A stretch of 6,087 bases of DNA from Clostridiales bacterium. Its GTDB lineage: Bacteria; Bacillota; Clostridia; Lachnospirales; WRAX01. The position numbers were made by a program, and so were the translations under genes. Below, in pieces: positions 1 to 5,461 of this stretch (positions are counted from its first letter, which is position 1; each line of letters begins with the position of its first letter). The DNA is taken from the NCBI GenBank assembly GCA_031262335.1, contig JAISHX010000087.1, positions 1 to 6,087 on the forward strand. Reading direction: 5' to 3'. The notes under the pieces are model-generated. The model ran no database searches. It was not told where the DNA came from and saw only the letters and a list, made by a program, of their open reading frames with translations.

Positions 1-460
1 CCATTTCCTCAAGTTGATTCATTTCGATTATTCCGCTGTGAAGTTTATCAGATTTGTGATAATTTTTAAATTCGGCAATAACCACAAGCATTTTTTTACA
101 GCAAGCGTGAACTGTTTCGGCAAACGGAAGGGCATCAGAACGTATAGAAGTGAGGCGATACATATATATTCTAAGCAGAATATCATCAAGCGCGTCTGTT
201 ACATCGTCAATTGTATCGGCAATGTGCATAATATCTTCCCTGTCAAACGGCGAAATAAACTCTTTTGCGAGTTTGGCGACAAGATGGTGTTTTTCATCAT
301 CTGCGGCACGTTCTATTAAATGGATTTCATCCAGATTTTTTTGAATATTTTCTATTTTAAAGTTCTTTAATACACTGAGCAGCTTTTCTGACGCCTGAAC
401 CGGATATTTTGCAAGGCTCACAAACATTTCAAAATAATCATTATCTTTTTTTGCCGGCAT
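1..460 (-). CDS. DUF47 / PhoU-like phosphate transport accessory protein (C-terminus cut by window edge)
   Basis: The 153 residues visible in this window are an all-helical, charged, soluble protein. The start ATG at 458-460 follows GGAGGTG at 465-471, an ideal ribosome binding site. The sequence has the PhoU-type metal-binding pattern E-x3-D-x3-H (Glu50, Asp54, His58, in ERAADDEKH). After it come the DUF47 hallmarks: an F-x-S-P-F-D-R-E-D-I block (residues 68-77) and an I-D-D-V-x-D-x-L-D-D helix (84-93). Family members are about 205-215 residues, so some 50-60 residues lie beyond the left edge. The gene follows the PiT transporter by 68 nt on the same strand. DUF47 proteins are commonly paired with PiT transporters and are thought to modulate them from the cytoplasm; that role here is inferred from context. 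Family assignment is confident, the exact function is not. Confidence 0.9.
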   Translation of the reverse strand, partial: MPAKKDNDYFEMFVSLAKYPVQASEKLLSVLKNFKIENIQKNLDEIHLIERAADDEKHHLVAKLAKEFISPFDREDIMHIADTIDDVTDALDDILLRIYMYRLTSIRSDALPFAETVHACCKKMLVVIAEFKNYHKSDKLHSGIIEMNQLEEM

Positions 461-477
461 AAAGCACCTCCACAAAT

Positions 478-506
478 ATTATAATAAGATTAAGCTATGA
501 TTGTAA
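478..506 (-). promoter_or_regulatory. possible weak internal promoter before the DUF47 gene
   Basis: On the minus strand a perfect TATAAT (483-478) lies 17 nt after TTACAA (506-501), which matches the TTGACA consensus at only three positions. Transcripts would begin near 471, right at the ribosome binding site of the DUF47 gene, so the leader would be very short. No intrinsic terminator is visible in the 68-nt gap, so read-through from the transporter gene is the simpler source of expression. The site may be a chance match in AT-rich DNA. Confidence 0.25.
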
Positions 507-528
507 TTTCAGAACTGATTTTATTTTA

Positions 529-1581
529 TCAGAAAATAGACAAGAATAGCTTTGCCATAATAAAGCCTATAAGACCGCATCCCGGGAACGTGAGAATCCA
601 TGTGAGAACCATTTCTTTGACGATGCCCCAGTTGACCGATGAAAGTCTTTTTGCTGCGCCAACGCCCATAATTGCGGTAGTTTTTGTGTGTGTTGTACTT
701 ACGGGCAATCCCGTGACCGATGAAAGGAACAGACAGCCTGCCGCTGCTAAATCTGCGGCAAAACCCTGATATTTTTCAAGCTTAACCATATCCATACCGA
801 CGGTTTTAATAATTCTCATTCCGCCGAGCGACGTGCCGAGAGCCATAATAGCCGCACAAGCGACAAGCAACCATAACGGAATCCCAACTATATCGACATT
901 GCGTTGTCCTCTTGTCATAAAAATACCTAAAAGAAAAACACTCATAAACTTTTGTCCGTCTTGTGCGCCGTGCATAAATGCCATTGCACCTGCGCCGAAA
1001 ATCTGCGCACCTTTAAAAAAACGGTTTGTTTTGCGGCGGTCTAAATTTTTACATATAATTTCAATCAACCGTACACAGCCATATCCAAATCCGACTCCTA
1101 AAATGGTAGAGAGAACAAGCCCATACAAAACTTTGACCCATTGTCCGCCGTTTATACCGTCAAAACCGGAATTAACGGCAATTGCCGCACCGCTCAGTCC
1201 TGCAATAAGGGCGTGTGATTCGCTTGTGGGAATACCGAATTTCCATGCGGCGGTTGCCCATGTTACAATAGCAAAAAGTGCCGCACATAAAGCAATAAGA
1301 GCGTCATTTGTATTTTCTCCAAAGTCAACCATATTGTAAATAGTCATCGCAACTTTATCACTTACAAGCGTCATAATAAAAATGCCGGCAAAGTTCAGCA
1401 AAGCCGCCATTATTATTGCGTGACGCGGCTTCATTGCGCGTGTGGAAACACACGTTGCAATCGCGTTGGGGGCATCTGTCCAGCCGTTTACAAGGATTAC
1501 ACCAAACGTAAGCAATGACACAATCAGCAACGGCATTGACTGGGACACTTCCTTGAGAAATGCAAGACCAGAAAGGTTCAT
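529..1581 (-). CDS. pit: PiT-family inorganic phosphate transporter
   Basis: This is a 350-residue integral membrane protein that should import inorganic phosphate, in this family usually by cation symport. It shows the duplicated PiT layout. Half 1 has G-W-T-D-A-P-N-A-I-A-T (residues 33-43) and P-T-S-E-S-H-A-L-I-A-G (118-128). Half 2 has H-G-A-Q-D-G-Q-K-F-M (204-213) and P-V-S-T-T-H (293-298). The two Asp residues, 36 and 208, sit in the family's GANDxxN-like signatures, and a basic loop (about 178-190) separates the halves. Hydrophobic stretches are dense, about ten segments. The frame is open to an ATG at 1641, but ATG 1581 is chosen: it has GGGAGGAG at 1592-1585, and the likely promoter places the transcript start near 1625, downstream of 1641. 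The length suits bacterial PiT proteins. The DUF47 gene follows 68 nt downstream. The ion that drives transport and the affinity cannot be read from sequence. Confidence 0.93.
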   Translation of the reverse strand: MNLSGLAFLKEVSQSMPLLIVSLLTFGVILVNGWTDAPNAIATCVSTRAMKPRHAIIMAALLNFAGIFIMTLVSDKVAMTIYNMVDFGENTNDALIALCAALFAIVTWATAAWKFGIPTSESHALIAGLSGAAIAVNSGFDGINGGQWVKVLYGLVLSTILGVGFGYGCVRLIEIICKNLDRRKTNRFFKGAQIFGAGAMAFMHGAQDGQKFMSVFLLGIFMTRGQRNVDIVGIPLWLLVACAAIMALGTSLGGMRIIKTVGMDMVKLEKYQGFAADLAAAGCLFLSSVTGLPVSTTHTKTTAIMGVGAAKRLSSVNWGIVKEMVLTWILTFPGCGLIGFIMAKLFLSIF

Positions 1582-1584
1582 CTT

Positions 1585-1592
1585 CTCCTCCC
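1585..1592 (-). promoter_or_regulatory. ribosome binding site deciding the start of the PiT gene
   Basis: GGGAGGAG on the minus strand leaves a 5-nt spacing between its GGAGG core (1591-1587) and the ATG at 1581. The alternative ATG at 1641 has no comparable site and lies upstream of the expected transcript start. The shorter 350-residue protein is therefore preferred. Confidence 0.8.
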
Positions 1593-1631
1593 GTTCTATC
1601 GGTTTTTGATAGAAAATATCGAAACAGTCAC

Positions 1632-1660
1632 ATGATAACACAAAGGCAGATAAAACGCAA
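1632..1660 (-). promoter_or_regulatory. sigma-A-type promoter of the pit-DUF47 unit
   Basis: The minus strand reads TTGCGT (1660-1655), a 17-nt spacer, then TATCAT (1637-1632), with TG one base before the -10 hexamer (extended -10). Transcription should start near 1625, giving a leader of about 44 nt before the ATG at 1581. The site was found by eye; spacing and the extended -10 support it. Confidence 0.6.
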
Positions 1661-1709
1661 GACCTAACTTGTAAAATATAAAAATAGTTAACATCCGAAA
1701 AAATATAAC

Positions 1710-1738
1710 TTGCTTTTTACAAAGTTTTAAATTATACT
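1710..1738 (+). promoter_or_regulatory. sigma-A-type promoter of the chemoreceptor gene
   Basis: TTGCTT (1710-1715), a 17-nt AT-rich spacer and TATACT (1733-1738) form a good housekeeping-type promoter. The expected start near 1745 gives a leader of about 45 nt to the ATG at 1790. This argues against the upstream in-frame GTG at 1748. No room is left for a riboswitch such as the cyclic di-GMP aptamers sometimes found before chemoreceptor genes. Confidence 0.6.
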
Positions 1739-1777
1739 ATACTTAGGGTGGCTGCAAGGAATATACTAACCTATATA

Positions 1778-1784
1778 GAGGGGG
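1778..1784 (+). promoter_or_regulatory. ribosome binding site deciding the start of the chemoreceptor gene
   Basis: GAGGGGG ends 5 nt before ATG 1790. The reading frame is open back to a GTG at 1748, but that codon lies only about 3 nt after the predicted transcript start and could not have its own binding site. Confidence 0.7.
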
Positions 1785-1789
1785 ATAAT

Positions 1790-4051
1790 ATGAGAAGAAA
1801 AATTATGGAGTCTTTGAGTGCTAAGTTGTCATTGTTATTCATTATAGGCTTTTTAGTCGTCGTATCTATTATAATGGTCTTATGGTTGAGGACGTATAAG
1901 ACTAATATGATAGATGTTTACAAAAACGAAGTATCAGAAATTGCATTTACAGTTGCAAAAACAATTGACGGGGATGCCTTTGAGGAAATTGTAAAATCAG
2001 GGGAAAAAACACCGTACTGGTACAAGCTTTTTAATGCGCTTACAGAGATAAAGGAGCGTTCCGGAGCCGATTTCGTATATACAACAGACACAGCACCCAC
2101 CGGAAAATTCATGTACATTGCAGAAGGAACTTCTCCTGACGATGATATGGAGTATATAAGTACATTTGGCGACATTGCTACAGCTGAGCAGTTTCCGCCG
2201 GAAGCATATGATACTGTTAAAAGCAGCGTGCCACCTCCTACACTTGAACTTACAGACAATTATGCAGGAGTAAGAAGGCTTGCGCTCGGACTTTGCCCTA
2301 TAATAAATTCGGCAGGCGAAATCGTCGGTATGGTTGGTGTTGATATTTCGCTGGATTCTGTATATGACGCAGTTAAAAAGCCTGTTATTTCTATAGCTGT
2401 TGTTGCATTTGTAATATGTATTGTATTTCTTATATTTATTTATATTTTTATCAATAGAATTGTAGATAAACCGTTGAAAAAACTTACCGGTTATGCAACA
2501 GAGATTGTCGCCGGCGACCTCAATATGGAAATGACAAAAAGCAATAAAAAATATAAAGACGAAATGGAACGCCTTAATGATGTATTTGTACAATTTATTG
2601 ACTTAATTCGTGCTATAACAAAGGATATAAATGTTCTTGCGCATCGTCATAACATCGGAAATCTTAAATATTTTATCAATACAAAAAATTATGAAGGTGC
2701 ATATGCAATTGTTGTAGAAAGTGTAAATGAAAGTATTCAATCACACATTTCACTTATATATGATATTGTAGATGCTGTTAAAGCATTAGGCGAAGGCGAT
2801 TTTTCGTATAAGATGCAGCAGTATGAAGGCGAAAAAGCGGTCATTGCCGAAAATATCGAAAAATTAAAAGAAAATTTCGGCAGTATATCTTCAGATTTGT
2901 CTAAACTTGTTCACGCAGGACAAAAAGGCGACCTTAAAATGCGTATTCAAGCTGAAAAGTATTCCGGAGAATGGCAAGAGCTGTCCTCAATCTTAAATTC
3001 TCTTATGGAAACTTTTGCGAAACCTATTACAGAAACTTCGGAAGCTCTTGCAAGAATTGCAAAAGGTGAGTTTAACCAAAAAATTACTACTCAATATTCA
3101 GGTGAATTTGCTAAAATTGCCGAAAGTGCGAATAATACTTCCGATACTATTGCCTCATATATCAAAGAAATCGGCGCAATAATGAACTGTATTGCAAACG
3201 GAAAATTGCATCTTTCAATTAAGCGCGAATATGTCGGTGCGTTTGAAAACGTAAAGGTTTCAATAAATACAATAATTTTATCTTTAAGGGATATAATCCA
3301 AAAGATAAGTGATTCTGCCGCACATATTGCCGAAGGGGCGTCACAAATTTCGGGCGGTGCGCAGAGTATTGCTGTCGGAGCAACGGAACAAGCTGCAAAT
3401 CTTAGCGTTATTTCTGAATTTTTCAAGGAAATCCGCGCCCGAACCGATATGTTTTTCCGTGAGGCACAGAAAGCGGGTCAAATAGGTGAAAGCTCTCAAA
3501 ATAAAGCATCAGGATGTACCAAAGAAATGGATTCTTTGCTTGAAGCAATCGACGAGATAAAAACTTCGTCCGCCAAAATTTCAAACATAATCGACACTAT
3601 AACTGACATTGCGGTGCAAACAAATCTTCTTGCATTGAATGCGTCTGTTGAAGCCGCACACGCCGGTTTAAGCGGAAAAGGTTTTGCTGTTGTTGCGTCG
3701 TCCGTGCGTCAGCTTGCCGAACGCAGTGAAAATGCAGCGCGTCAAACAGACGTTATCATTAAGGAATCTGAAAATCATATTGCGTTGGGTACAAAAAAAG
3801 CACGTTCCACCTCCCAAACTTTCGGTGAAGTTGCCGCAGAAATCGAAAATTCGGCAATCTTAATAAAGAGAATTGCCGAACATTCGCAAAAGCAATCGGA
3901 GGATACGAAAGAGATTTATACGCGTGTTGAACAGCTTTCTAATGTTGTAAACTCTGATTCCGCTGTTTGCCAGCAATTCTCTGCCGCGTCTGAGGAACTC
4001 CGCTCTCAGGCAACGACGCTTAAAGACATTATTGCGTTCTTTGAACTGTGA
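1790..4051 (+). CDS. methyl-accepting chemotaxis protein with Cache-like sensor and poly-HAMP array
   Basis: This 753-residue transmembrane receptor should pass ligand signals to CheA/CheW at the inner membrane. Order: TM1 (about 13-33); an outer domain of about 165 residues (34-198) ending in G-E-I-V-G-M-V-G-V-D-I (176-186), typical of a Cache/PDC fold; TM2 (199-221); HAMP starting with K-P-L (227-229); then further HAMP-like repeats to about residue 500; then the signalling hairpin. The hairpin carries I-A-V-Q-T-N-L-L-A-L-N-A (607-618) and G-K-G-F-A-V-V-A (629-636), with about 125 residues on each side of the tip. G-A-T-E-Q-A-A (530-536) and A-A-S-E-E-L (732-737) resemble methylation segments. 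No NWETF-like CheR tether is present. The tip is unusual: His624, Leu627 and Ser638 stand where Arg, Glu and Glu are usual. The ligand is unknown. The gene ends 7 nt before a terminator hairpin. Confidence 0.95.
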   Translation: MRRKIMESLSAKLSLLFIIGFLVVVSIIMVLWLRTYKTNMIDVYKNEVSEIAFTVAKTIDGDAFEEIVKSGEKTPYWYKLFNALTEIKERSGADFVYTTDTAPTGKFMYIAEGTSPDDDMEYISTFGDIATAEQFPPEAYDTVKSSVPPPTLELTDNYAGVRRLALGLCPIINSAGEIVGMVGVDISLDSVYDAVKKPVISIAVVAFVICIVFLIFIYIFINRIVDKPLKKLTGYATEIVAGDLNMEMTKSNKKYKDEMERLNDVFVQFIDLIRAITKDINVLAHRHNIGNLKYFINTKNYEGAYAIVVESVNESIQSHISLIYDIVDAVKALGEGDFSYKMQQYEGEKAVIAENIEKLKENFGSISSDLSKLVHAGQKGDLKMRIQAEKYSGEWQELSSILNSLMETFAKPITETSEALARIAKGEFNQKITTQYSGEFAKIAESANNTSDTIASYIKEIGAIMNCIANGKLHLSIKREYVGAFENVKVSINTIILSLRDIIQKISDSAAHIAEGASQISGGAQSIAVGATEQAANLSVISEFFKEIRARTDMFFREAQKAGQIGESSQNKASGCTKEMDSLLEAIDEIKTSSAKISNIIDTITDIAVQTNLLALNASVEAAHAGLSGKGFAVVASSVRQLAERSENAARQTDVIIKESENHIALGTKKARSTSQTFGEVAAEIENSAILIKRIAEHSQKQSEDTKEIYTRVEQLSNVVNSDSAVCQQFSAASEELRSQATTLKDIIAFFEL
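2453..3289 (+). other. region coding for about six tandem HAMP-like repeats within the chemoreceptor
   Basis: A G-[DNEK]-[LF]-x3-[IM] signature followed by an amphipathic helix recurs at residues 242, 290, 336, 380, 426 and 471, i.e. every 44-48 residues. The first is the normal membrane-proximal HAMP with Pro228. The fifth also has a HAMP-style Pro (412) at its start. Most of the later copies carry Y-x-G-E or a close variant after the signature. The repeats are clear in protein but diverged in DNA, so this is an old internal duplication. Calling all six HAMP domains is inference from spacing and pattern. Confidence 0.7.
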
Positions 4052-4057
4052 CATACT

Positions 4058-4087
4058 CCCCCGCCTCTCTTTAGGCGGGGGTTTCTT
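4058..4087 (+). terminator. rho-independent terminator after the chemoreceptor gene
   Basis: A perfect 9-bp GC-rich stem, CCCCCGCCT (4058-4066) with AGGCGGGGG (4073-4081), encloses a 6-nt loop and is followed by TTTCTT. It begins 7 nt after the receptor's stop codon. On the minus strand no T tract follows, so it should stop only plus-strand transcripts well. It touches the tnpB remnant, so it could instead descend from the end hairpin of an IS200/IS605 element. Confidence 0.8.
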
Positions 4088-4190
4088 AAGTACGTTTAGA
4101 TAAAGCCAATTCAGCCTTGACAGCACCGCAACAAGAACAGGTTTTACTTGACGGAAACCATTTGCCACAATTTTTGTATTTGCACCGCTT
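4086..4190 (-). pseudogene. tnpB: remnant of an IS200/IS605-type tnpB (zinc-ribbon segment)
   Basis: The minus strand codes for 34 residues containing K-W-F-P-S-S-K-T-C-S-C-C-G (residues 10-22) and then A-V-K-A-E-L-A-L-S-K-R-T before a stop. W-F-P-S-S-K-T-C-S-x-C-G is the hallmark first half of the C-terminal zinc ribbon of TnpB/OrfB proteins, which are RNA-guided nucleases carried by IS200/IS605 elements. The second CxxC and the D-R-D-x-N-A-A end are missing; the frame stops right where they should begin. Upstream an in-frame TAA (4193-4191) also interrupts it, and neighbouring frames hold no clear TnpB sequence. A full TnpB is about 370-420 residues, so this is a dead fragment between two convergent genes. 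No tnpA is present. Confidence 0.75.
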
Positions 4191-4236
4191 TTAAGCTTTG
4201 TAAACTATTTTGATACATAACCCAAATCAGCTGCCA

Positions 4237-5124
4237 TCATGCATTATTATATTTCTCAATCCAATTAGCAGCCATTTCAAATGCTTTTTCACGCGATTCG
4301 CGACACTTGTCAGGGAGTTGCTTTTCAATCTTGAACATAAACTTCAATTTTTTATCGTAACTCTCTGGAAGCGGACAAAGAAAATGGCTCACTTCCTCAA
4401 AACACCGGTGTTCAAAGTCATATGGATATTTGATATTTTTAAGCCGTTCGACAATTTTTTCACCGGCTAGCATCGACTGCCAAATTGTATCATGTGAAGC
4501 AGATAAACATAATATTGCGGCATGAGACTTTTCAACTTTTATCACGGCTTCTTCGGGTATTCCGACTTCTGTGGCAGTTTTATATAACCCCGTGTAATTA
4601 GCTTCGCCATTTCTCAAGCAGGATTTAACGATATCTGATAGTTTTCCGTCAATTGAAACAAAGGATAGAGGTTTTCCGCGAAAACTCCATGAAGACCTAT
4701 CGCCGATGAGACGAGTGAATTTTGTGAAACCCGATGGGACATAGTAATTCGGAACAACGGCGACAACGCAGTCAATACACTTGAAAAGTGAGGCAGACAA
4801 AAGCGATAGTTCGCCGCCTTTTGAAATCCCGTAAATAGCAACTTTTTCGCAATTTGTTTTTTCTTTAAGATAAACTATTGCTTTTTCTATATACTCAACA
4901 GGAACTTCGATAAGATTACGGCTCACGCCTTTTATCTTGTAATAGGCAACCGAAAGCGCGTTAAACCCTCGCTCTGCAAATCTTCCCGCGAGATAATCCG
5001 CGTTTTTAATTCCGCCGTCGCTACCGGTAAGCACAATTACTGACTTCTTTGATATGGTTTCAGGCGTATATAGCCTACCCATAAAGCCTTCGTTTTCTAC
5101 TGTTGTTAGGTTATATATTTTCAT
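4237..5124 (-). CDS. alpha/beta hydrolase of the BAAT C-terminal / acyl-CoA thioesterase type
   Basis: A 295-residue cytoplasmic protein with no signal peptide or membrane segment. It has the alpha/beta-hydrolase layout of the BAAT C-terminal family: an L-T-G-S-D-G-G oxyanion-type loop (32-38), A-Y-Y (60-62), V-P-V-E-Y (74-78), and the nucleophile elbow G-I-S-K-G-G-E-L (99-106) with Ser101. The likely acid is Asp212 (S-H-D-T-I-W, 210-215) and the base His247 (S-H-F-L-C-P-L-P). Relatives include acyl-CoA thioesterases and bile-acid-CoA:amino acid N-acyltransferases; the latter use Cys, so Ser101 favours a hydrolase. The N-terminal BAAT domain of animal enzymes is absent, as in most bacterial versions. 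AAAAGGA (5138-5132) sits 7 nt before the ATG, and that ATG overlaps the stop of a small upstream ORF. The substrate cannot be told from sequence. Confidence 0.85.
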   Translation of the reverse strand: MKIYNLTTVENEGFMGRLYTPETISKKSVIVLTGSDGGIKNADYLAGRFAERGFNALSVAYYKIKGVSRNLIEVPVEYIEKAIVYLKEKTNCEKVAIYGISKGGELSLLSASLFKCIDCVVAVVPNYYVPSGFTKFTRLIGDRSSWSFRGKPLSFVSIDGKLSDIVKSCLRNGEANYTGLYKTATEVGIPEEAVIKVEKSHAAILCLSASHDTIWQSMLAGEKIVERLKNIKYPYDFEHRCFEEVSHFLCPLPESYDKKLKFMFKIEKQLPDKCRESREKAFEMAANWIEKYNNA

Positions 5125-5252
5125 ATCAACATCCTTTTAACTGATTTTATAACATTTATTGCAGCTACACTTCTTTGAATAATTAATCGCCCTAAACCTT
5201 GACGGCGGTGATTTTCGTCAGATACAATTAAAGTTTCGGTTTTATCATTCAT
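5121..5252 (-). CDS. 43-residue small protein coupled to the hydrolase, with GNAT-like motif
   Basis: The ORF runs from ATG 5252 to a TGA at 5123-5121 that overlaps the hydrolase start as ATGA, the classic sign of translational coupling. It sits directly behind a strong promoter. GGTGA lies 5 nt before the ATG and matches the end of the Shine-Dalgarno consensus. An in-frame ATG at 5264 would be almost leaderless, so 5252 is preferred. The product is basic, with L-I-V-S-D-E-N-H-R-R-Q-G-L-G-R-L (8-23), which resembles the acetyl-CoA-binding motif A of GNAT acetyltransferases (R/Q-x-x-G-x-G/A). At 43 residues it cannot be a whole GNAT enzyme (about 140 or more). It may be a remnant, a small functional protein, or mainly a leader peptide that drives hydrolase translation. 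Confidence 0.6.
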   Translation of the reverse strand: MNDKTETLIVSDENHRRQGLGRLIIQRSVAAINVIKSVKRMLI

Positions 5253-5273
5253 TTTTGTCACCATCTCAAAAAC

Positions 5274-5302
5274 AGTATACCACAAAAATACCTATTCGTC
5301 AA
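5274..5302 (-). promoter_or_regulatory. strong sigma-A-type promoter of the small ORF-hydrolase operon
   Basis: The minus strand reads TTGACG (5302-5297), a 17-nt spacer and TATACT (5279-5274), with TGG just before the -10 (extended -10). Each hexamer differs from consensus at one base. The transcript should start near 5267, leaving about 15 nt before the ATG at 5252. It is the best promoter in the window. Confidence 0.75.
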
Positions 5303-5308
5303 GACGAA
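5295..5308. promoter_or_regulatory. palindromic operator-like site over the -35 box
   Basis: TTCGTC-AA-GACGAA is a perfect inverted repeat with 6-bp arms and a 2-bp centre. It completely covers the TTGACG -35 hexamer of the hydrolase operon promoter. A dimeric repressor bound here would block RNA polymerase. No regulator gene is in the window, and the binding protein is unknown. Confidence 0.45.
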
Positions 5309-5396
5309 GTATTCTAAAAATTTCCAATAATTAGGTGATGGACTTCTTGCTTTTTTGGTCTGTCTGTTACAGTTTTATTACATATTTATCGGTACA

Positions 5397-5425
5397 TTGA
5401 AAAACAGCAGAAAACGTGATAAAAT
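5397..5425 (+). promoter_or_regulatory. sigma-A-type promoter of the secreted DUF3298-like gene
   Basis: TTGAAA (5397-5402), a 17-nt spacer and TAAAAT (5420-5425), with TGA just before the -10 (extended -10). Expected transcription start is near 5432, about 30 nt before ATG 5462. It diverges from the hydrolase operon promoter; the -35 boxes are about 94 bp apart, and I see no other gene in between. Confidence 0.55.
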
Positions 5426-5461
5426 AAAAGCGGGATAAGGGTGAGGCGCGAGGTGAGTTTT

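Noticed and set aside
1582..1641. 20-residue N-terminal extension of the PiT transporter from ATG 1641.
   Set aside because: The extension would cover the likely -10 box and transcript start, is polar and unlike the family, and lacks a binding site; ATG 1581 has GGGAGGAG.
1748..1789. In-frame GTG at 1748 adding 14 residues to the chemoreceptor.
   Set aside because: It lies about 3 nt after the predicted transcript start with no ribosome binding site, while ATG 1790 has GAGGGGG at good spacing and starts a normal basic N-terminus before TM1.
1997..2593. Long minus-strand open frame (198 residues) inside the chemoreceptor gene.
   Set aside because: It lies opposite the Cache, TM2 and HAMP coding region, has a Cys/Tyr/Ile-rich composition and no ribosome binding site that I can see.
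3860..4168. Minus-strand open frame of 102 residues over the receptor's 3' end and the tnpB relic.
   Set aside because: It is antisense to conserved receptor sequence and runs out of frame with the recognisable tnpB zinc-ribbon; its product resembles nothing and is rich in Arg and Leu as expected of a shadow frame.
5200..5220. TGACG ... CGTCA inverted repeat as a second operator or a hairpin.
   Set aside because: Arms are only 5 bp with an 11-bp gap and lie within the small ORF; too weak to separate from chance.
5367..5382. Two TTACA copies 11 bp apart upstream of the secreted-protein gene, like a Pho box.
   Set aside because: Only two imperfect half-sites in AT-rich DNA, with no third or fourth repeat and no link of this gene to phosphate.
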